Shown: positions 58,045-64,000 of the stretch, piece by piece | Layout of the letters: each line of letters begins with the position of its first letter | Numbering within the stretch: position 1 is the stretch's first letter | DNA from: Ephemerocybe angulata | Lineage: Eukaryota; Basidiomycota; Agaricomycetes; Agaricales; Psathyrellaceae | NCBI GenBank assembly: GCA_013368325.1 | Contig: JAACJK010000125.1 | Span: 89,442-153,441 of the forward strand | DNA: 64,000 nucleotides | Direction of reading: 5' to 3' | The notes under the pieces: model-generated | Seen by the model: only the letters and a program-made list of their open reading frames with translations | The model's database searches: none | Told to the model about the DNA's origin: nothing | Translations under genes and position numbers: made by a program

Positions 58045-58794
58045 TGTCTCCGGAGTTCTGATTTGATCTTCTCCTCCGTGTTCCTCTCGCAGACGCTCTG
58101 GTTTTCGGCTTGTGAGTGGCTTCGAAAAGCTTCGATGCCAAGGTCACCTCGCGCAGCTCCTCGCGCTCGATCTCAGGTAGCAGAAGCCTCAGATCGTCTT
58201 AGGCGCCAAAGGGCTTTTAGCGCCCGCGCGTGACCGTGGGATTCCGCCTCGAGCTCGGGATCCCGACTCACCGCCAGGCCCCGCGCCTGCGCGCCGCCGA
58301 AGCCGCCCCCAACCCACGAAACTAGGATCCAGCAAGTGCTTGGATAATCGTTTCGATGGTTCTCATATCTCGAGTGTCCAGCACTCCTCGTTCATCCGAT
58401 ATCTCTCGTTCGCGAGTTCCTTGTCTCATGATTGACCGAGATCGTCCCTAGACTTTGTGATTCCACTCTCGAGGTATGAATCCTCAGAACTGACGCTCCC
58501 GAGGCCCTTGTGGCCGATTGTCCGCTCAGGAGAAATTGAGCTTACCTTGGCCTTGATGCCATGTTCCCGGGTCTTCGGACTCAGACGGTTCGGAGATCAA
58601 TTTCTCCTGTTCCTAGCGCTTACGATCCACCTAGCTTGTACAAGCTTGGCCTCGGCGCTTACCTCGACGAACTTTTTTGATACATGGCCCTGACTCTAGA
58701 CGAACGAAATTACGATCTTATAAACACGTACATATGATGCTGCTAAGAACTGAATATATACCGATCTGTGTTTTTCTACAATCCGAGCGTATCA
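57993..58794. other. GC-rich non-coding 3' region of the second DIRS-type element
   Basis: About 800 bases, GC-rich between 58120 and 58320, with a perfect 12-bp inverted repeat at 58528-58539 and 58597-58608 (AGGAGAAATTGA / TCAATTTCTCCT). No gene is supported. The boundary between element and host is somewhere here. Confidence 0.5.
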
Positions 58795-61700
58795 TCACCC
58801 TGACTTCTCCCCTCGTGAAATGCCGTCCACCAATTGCGACAAGAGACTCTCAATCCTCTCCTGTCTTCGTTCGATATCATCCAGCCTCTTTTCCACCAAG
58901 GATGGATCAGGAGTTGGAGTTGCCCTCTCCTCGCTTCCTCCAGCTCCTGTACCTGTCCTAAACTCGACGAGAAGTTATTTCTCTCTCCCGACCGTCCCCT
59001 TGGCGGCACAATATCCACAGCACCATTCCCCCCACCTCCACGCTCCGGAGGCGAAGGCGGACTAAGTCCTCCCGGAAACTTTTTCATTGCGTTGTTCATC
59101 TGAGCTTGGGCGAGCAACGGGTCCGGCCCCCACGTCTGCCGGGTACCATCGAATTTATCCTCCGCCTGCTGGCCGCCCCGTAGCTCAGCGCCGTAGATGT
59201 GGCGGGGGGTAGTAAACTCGTGCCAGACCCATCGTCCACGTCCTCCGTAAAAATCACAGGCTGGTACACCTGGGTTAGAGGACTGAAAGACACTGAATCC
59301 GACGGCCGTGGTGGCATCAAAGCGTTCGTCCTCAAGCGCGGTAGAGCGCGCTGTGGTCCAGGAGATCGGGAGGGCTTCTTGACGACAGGCCGTTTCGGAG
59401 ACGTGTAAGAGTACCCGGAGCCTCTTCGCAAACGCTGTTGGCTGTTACCAGACCCGTCGTCGTCCTCATTGAGGTCAACAGCATCCTCCGAGTCTTCGGC
59501 AATTTCGAATATCTACGCCCATTATTAAGAGAGCCAAGCGAGGAAGAAGAAGCAAGGAACTCACCGCGTCAATGTCACCTTCAGAGCCAGCGAACCCTTC
59601 AAAGATCGCTAAACGACGAGGCAATTCAGAAAGCTTGTAGATAAAGACCATCGAAGAACACGTACACATGCGCTTAAGGGGTCTCGGTAGTAGTGTGTCG
59701 AATACGGTTTCACCAATATGGGATATCGTCTCTGAGAAGTTGACCGATCCCGCAGCCTTGGCTTGCCGCTCATAGAACGATATTATCAGGAGAATGGGGA
59801 AGCTCGTCGCTCTGGGTGATTGTGAGGCGGAGGATGAGGTTCAATAGAGAGATGTCCTACCTGATCATGAAGACGTTCACCTTGAACCAAACAATCAGTA
59901 CATGCTATTGCAGGGGGTGACGAGAAAGCACGCACCTTATGGAACCAACGAGGGGACAGGATGTAACTTGCAGGGAGCATGACGCATACTGCAAACAGAT
60001 TGATTGGAGGCTGATAGGAAAACAACGAGTCCGCTTTGACACTAAGGCAGGCTATGTTGTTGGATCAGAAGCCTTTGAGAACATGCAGAGACGTACCCTT
60101 CGATTGTTAGAACTGCCTTGCGGAACATTGCCTCTGCCGCTGCATCTTCGTTAATTTTCGCAAATGTGTTCGAAAGGATCTGGAATCTCTTAGTTCCACT
60201 CAGCTGCATTCGTCAATAGAACTCACAGACACAAGGACTAAACATTGAAAGTTAGCGAGGTAAATTATACAGCATATATAATCTCACCAGTCAAAAGCAA
60301 GGTGTTGCTCAGGCAAGCGTATATGACCATGAGCACTGGGCCCAGAGTTGGATGGAACCTCGCTATAGCGCCCCGTTGAAAAGTGTTTGGGTTAATCCAG
60401 TTCAGAACTTACTGGCGTTCTGAAACCCGCTGGCATCAAGACCGAACCACAAATCCAGCATCCACCATGCGATCTCGCTACCTTTACAGGTCAGGTCAAA
60501 TTCAAGAACAACAAGCTCATCACGCACCCTGCCTCAAAGCTGAGAACGACATCCCCTTGGCGTCAGTTTCCTGGTTCGAAAAGAGCTACAAAGAGAACGC
60601 ACCCCGCCCCATTCCGACTGAACCTAGCTGGACTTCAGTAAACCTTTCCTCCAAGTTCATGATGATTATCTTACGTCCACAGAGCATACAGGAATCCGCA
60701 GAAACAGAACATCGCAATGCACATGAGGAGGACGAACTGCAGCATCATTGCTCGGAGTGAAAGGACCATGAGATTGTTCTTGAAGGTCACGAATGCCAAC
60801 CTAAAGGGATATTTACAAAAATCAATGAGTGGGCGAGGCAAAGTCTTACCGAGGAAATAATAAACATGCAATAAGTGCCAAGGTATCAATGCCCAAAGCT
60901 TTGGCCCAATACTCTGACGAAGAGTGAGATCTTGGCGATTGTCAGGCTCAGAGGCAACTTACTATGGTGATTAATACCGTATAGGCGCAATATCACGTAT
61001 ACCGCAAAGCTGGTCACTGTGCAAAGCGTTCATGAGGAAAAGACTCACCACTGTTAGTTCATAACGGCTCACCAAAAGCTAAGTCGAAGGCGTTCTGGCA
61101 CTCAAAGTTAGTGGTGGGTGTGGTGAACTGCAGATGAATAATCATACCCAGGTTCCTTTGAAATAGACTGCCACGATATTCAGGTTAAAGTCTCAGCAAT
61201 CCACCACGACTCACGCACCTCGTATACCGTGCTCCTGCATGGCCGCAACCTTCTCCAGAGTGAAACCAAGCGAGTATATAATAAATAGAAGCTCAGAAAG
61301 ATTGAAGCGGTGTATATCCGCGAACTCCAGAGCGGTGACGTATAAGACGAAGAGAATAATAAAGCTGGACAGTTCAGATGAGACCCAACCCGGTCAGTGT
61401 CATCAGAAACGTACTTCATATATTCAAGAACGGAACGGATAGATGGGACTTTGAGGCTAAGGAGTCCTTGTTACCCAGAGTTTCCGAATGCGTCGAGAGA
61501 AGACGTACCGGTAATGGTCCAGAAGGGGTGCTTTGTGAGGATCGTAGAAATGGACTGGCGTTCGTTTGTACGTCTGAGTAACGCATATCAATACCAGTTA
61601 TGGCTTGGTCAAGGAAAGCGCGACTCACATCAGAGAGAATGGAATGTGTACTCTGGGCCTGATAAACGCAACGTCCTCTGTTTATAGTCTTTAACAAACT

Positions 61701-62597
61701 TGTGCGTCCGATAGTACCGTAATGCGCTTACGACCAGATTGCCTCGATGACCCGACGACATGAGGTGCTCTTGATGAACCTTTTGGCCTTTCCAAGGATT
61801 GCGAGTTCGATAGCGTTGCCAACTCTGTTTTCTAGCTCGTCATCTCGCTCCCGCTTCGCCTTTTCGAGCAAGCGTGGATCAGCACCAGCATATACATGCC
61901 AGACAGTGGTGAGGACAACGGTCAGATCCAATAAGCTGTATGCGTTTCTCGGAAAACCCGTGTCGCGAGGAGTTCGCAGAAGTCCGCACGAGATTTGGAG
62001 AGGGTAGCGGTAAAGAGATCTTCATCTCGGATGAAATGGACTCGGTTGAGAAGTATACAGAAGACAACAGACAGGTTCCCTTCTTGCTGGATCGCGGCGT
62101 ACTTGTCGACCAAGGGTTGGAGCACACCAATAGTCACTTCTGGGGATGTGAGCTGGAAGCGACCGATGTCAGTATACTGCAATCCTTTTCAGAGGCAGAA
62201 CACACAGTTTCGTATGATAGTGGGGTATCTATTTAAGAGTCAGAAAGCGTTTTACAGAGTAAGCATAGACGGCTATGCACCAATAGTGTGCTATGATTGG
62301 ATCAGGAACCCGAATCAGCTCCGTGGATTTAAGGCAGAACCAGAAGGAACCCTCTTGCTATGAAGTGCCTCCACTCACAGAAACATCCTTTCATGATGTC
62401 AGTATACGATCGAAGTTCAGAAAAATGCTACACACCGCTCGTATCAATTGGATAAGAGGGAAGACTGGCGTCGCCTCGACATCGTTACTGTGATAGAACC
62501 AGGCACGGGAGGTTCAATCCCTTGAAACACGGGTAATGACGAGCTCCTAGTCGCACCTATTAAGGAGAGGTTGCAACTCATTCTGAGATTCTGACAT
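58795..62597 (-). CDS. YVC1: Yvc1-like TRP-family calcium channel
   Basis: A vacuolar/endomembrane cation channel releasing Ca2+. Read from ATG 62597 (MSESQNELQPLLN), many small exons follow: VFPLIQLIRA, DIGRFQLTSPEVTIGVLQPL, LTVVLTTVWHVYAGADPRLLE, NRVGNAIELAILGKAKRFIKS, then CVYQAQSTHSILSD. The membrane region includes VLYVTALEFADIHRFNLSELL, FTLEKVAAMQEHGIRVYFKG, the ALGIDTLALIACLLFPR helix and LAFVTFKNNLMVLSLRAMML. The pore-like WWMLDLWFGLDASGF is followed by LGPVLMVIYACLSNTLLLT. After that come FSYQPPINLFAVCVMLPASY and ILSPRWFHK, then the cytosolic tail with LVEKRLDDIERRQERIESLL, ending GEKSG at TGA 58795. Two exons are only 20 nt. Near 59000 the frame changes, needing a 35-nt intron or a one-base error. 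All family blocks are present. Confidence 0.88.
59861..59880 (-). other. 20-nt microexon in the YVC1-like gene
   Basis: Flanked by CAAG and GTAGG splice sites, it encodes VNVFMI plus two bases. It is required to join SPRWFHK to RATSFPILL with the family's conserved sequence. Confidence 0.75.
61148..61167 (-). other. 20-nt microexon in the YVC1-like gene
   Basis: Flanked by GGCAG and GTATG splice sites, it encodes VYFKGTW across its junctions, joining EHGIR to the NAFDLAF exon as expected for this channel family. Confidence 0.75.
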
Positions 62598-63012
62598 TAT
62601 GGATATGGGTCGTGGCAGGGAACAAGAACATGAGCTATGGTGGTCGCGGACAACCTGCAAGTTGAAGCAAGTCCTTCACCCCCAACAGAGGCCGCACACC
62701 GTCACACTGCGCGGCACCTATTAGCTGTTTCAGACTCCGAAGGCAACGACAAAGCGTAATTCGTCATGTTCGGCGTCAATAAAGCATTGTAAACCACACA
62801 TAGACGCCCGTCAATTGCTTTCTTTCAGCCCACAACATTGTGAATGGACCTCAATGCCTTTTATGATGCGGAGCGAGATGAAAGAACGTGGTGTAAGCAC
62901 ACATCAACCTTTGTTAGCCCCTTTTTATGCCTTCGAAACCCCTTAAAAGAGGGCTCCCAGCATCTGGAAGTTGGACCAACCCTTGTCTTGCCCGCATTCT
63001 TCACGAATTACG
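62598..63012. other. Divergent promoter region, YVC1-like and permease genes
   Basis: About 415 bases between two oppositely directed starts. It should contain both promoters. No other feature is seen. Confidence 0.5.
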
Positions 63013-64000
63013 ATGTCCTTGCGGCCCTCAACCAGCGCTACGCTCTGCAACTATACCTCAGACGAACCCTATACTAAAACTACCAGTACAGATGACCATA
63101 GACCTCTAGACAATCCGGACGAGTGGATTGCCATCGAACCGCCTCCCGTCCTGGTGGGCTCCCCAGGTTGCCAGGAGGACGTTGTGGATGCAACAGGAAC
63201 CAAGAAACCGCGTAGTACGTGCTTCTCAAGATAGCTAGCGCCTTCTATGCTAAACTCTTCGCAGACACCGTTACACAACGATACGGTGCCACCTCCGACA
63301 TTCAGCGATTCTCAGTACGGCATTATATTGCGTCGCCAGCGATACCGCCCCGCAGACAACTCTGGGCTGAAAATTTACACGGGGATTCCCTCGAGATTTA
63401 TAAACCTTTCCAATGCCTTTGAGTTCGCTGGATGGGGCTCTATACGACACCTAAAGCTGTCTTCTAGCGATCGCCAAGCAGCCAACGAAGCTATCGAGCG
63501 GAGGAAGCGGGATAGAGTGTTAGGGCAATTCACCGCTGCTGCCCTTGCAGGAAACGCTGTATTGGGAAGCGTGTTTTACGCGTTTCCTGCCGTGATCGTA
63601 GTAGCTGGAGTGTTGTAAGTGCCTGCCCTGCCCGTCGACTGTATCTTCGCGCTCATGTCACCGGAACTAGCTCACCCATATGCCTCTTCGTTGCCACCCT
63701 CATCCTTTTTCTCTGGAGACCTATAATGGTCGAATTGGCCTCTGCACTACCAATTAGTGGTGCACCCTACACCTATCTGTGCGTGCAAGCTACTCTAGAT
63801 AGTTGTGATCTCAGCTAATCCCCTATCCAAGGCTCAATGTATCCACAAAGGGTCTAGCAGTGGTGGGATCATCGCTTCTTGTGCTCGACTTCGCTTCTAC
63901 ATCCATCGTATCATCAGCAACTGCAGCTGAATATCTAGCTGGAGAAGTGGCATTGCCATTTCCATCTTGGGTCCTTGCAGTCATGGTGCTTATCCTTTTT
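63013..64000 (+). CDS. Amino-acid/polyamine permease (APC superfamily), 3' end beyond window
   Basis: A plasma-membrane transporter of the fungal AA_permease_2 type. The first ATG in the frame is 63013 (MSLRPSTSATLCNYTS). A probable intron 63154-63234 leads to an exon with a polar N-terminal tail, then FINLSNAFEFAGWGSIRHLK. An intron begins at about 63617 within GVL, and the next exon has the amphipathic/helix signature VATLILFLWRPIMVELASALP with ISGAPYTYL. A third exon starts LNVSTKGLAVVGSSLLVLDFA. At least four hydrophobic helices are visible before the cut. If the 81-nt intron is not real, translation could start at ATG 63247 instead. Substrate unknown. Confidence 0.8.

Larger units (their letters stand above)
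52906..58700 (+). mobile_element. Second DIRS-type retrotransposon, gag-RT/RH-recombinase, opposite orientation
   Basis: Three genes read rightward: gag 53148-54440, RT-RNase H about 54441-56446, tyrosine recombinase 56439-57992. The coding order matches DIRS-type elements. The outer limits are guesses. The left limit is set at the edge of the 52-bp repeat and the right limit before the YVC1-like gene. I could not see matching terminal repeats at 52906-53147 and 57993-58700, so the ends may lie inside these limits. Its proteins are only distantly similar to those of the neighbouring Ngaro-like element. The GC-rich 3' flank contains inverted repeats. Confidence 0.7.

Noticed and set aside
62500..62525. 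tRNA-like B-box sequence (GGTTCAATCC)
   Set aside because: No matching A box or cloverleaf at the right distance, and it lies in an intron of the YVC1-like gene.

Overview
The window looks like nuclear DNA of a filamentous basidiomycete, most likely an Agaricomycete. Nearly every gene is cut by many short GT-AG introns (about 45-80 nt), genes are dense on both strands, and the families present (fungal PAK kinase, Pmt4, Mvp1, CRIB and RING-PH-VWA signalling proteins, Ppo oxygenase, DIRS-type retrotransposons) fit that group. There are no operons, CRISPR arrays or rRNA genes, and I found no convincing tRNA gene.

Layout. 1-705: end-truncated ZNF511-like zinc-finger gene (-). 1.25-1.9 kb: broken GH16 glucanase relic. 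4.3-7.0 kb: Ste20-type PAK kinase (+). 7.9-17.5 kb: a complete Tel1/ATM checkpoint kinase (-). 19.0-20.2 kb: secreted two-domain protein with a ricin-B type lectin tail (+). 20.6-22.2 kb: cystathionine beta-synthase (-). 23.6-25.2 kb: DOPA-dioxygenase-like gene and a decayed tandem copy (-). 26.7-30.5 kb: RING-PH-VWA protein of the Far1/Ste5 scaffold type (+). 31.6-33.0 kb: divergent RPA2-like protein (+), then a DUF4246 relic. 33.9-36.7 kb: Pmt4 mannosyltransferase (+). 37.0-39.6 kb: Mvp1 sorting nexin (+). 39.9-41.1 kb: stand-alone retrotransposon-gag-like gene (-). 42.1-43.1 kb: coatomer epsilon (+). 43.9-48.7 kb: psi-factor-producing oxygenase with a defective P450 half (+). 48.7-58 kb: two tyrosine-recombinase (DIRS/Ngaro-type) retrotransposons of different lineages arranged 5'-end to 5'-end. 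58.8-62.6 kb: Yvc1-like TRP calcium channel (-). 63.0-64.0 kb: start of an amino-acid permease (+), cut by the window edge.

The resident genes are mostly unlinked housekeeping and signalling functions. Two themes recur: MAP-kinase/pheromone-type signalling (Ste20 kinase and the RING-PH-VWA scaffold, 20 kb apart) and DNA-damage metabolism (Tel1 and the RPA2-like protein). The most unusual region is 48.6-58 kb. A 5'-truncated Ngaro-like element with a perfectly preserved B1-A2-B2 terminal repeat sits 6 bp past the ppo stop codon and is flanked by a perfect 52-bp duplication of the end of ppo. It lies back to back with a longer element carrying gag, RT/RNase H and recombinase genes. A separate intact gag-like gene 8 kb away shares the same cysteine-rich tail.
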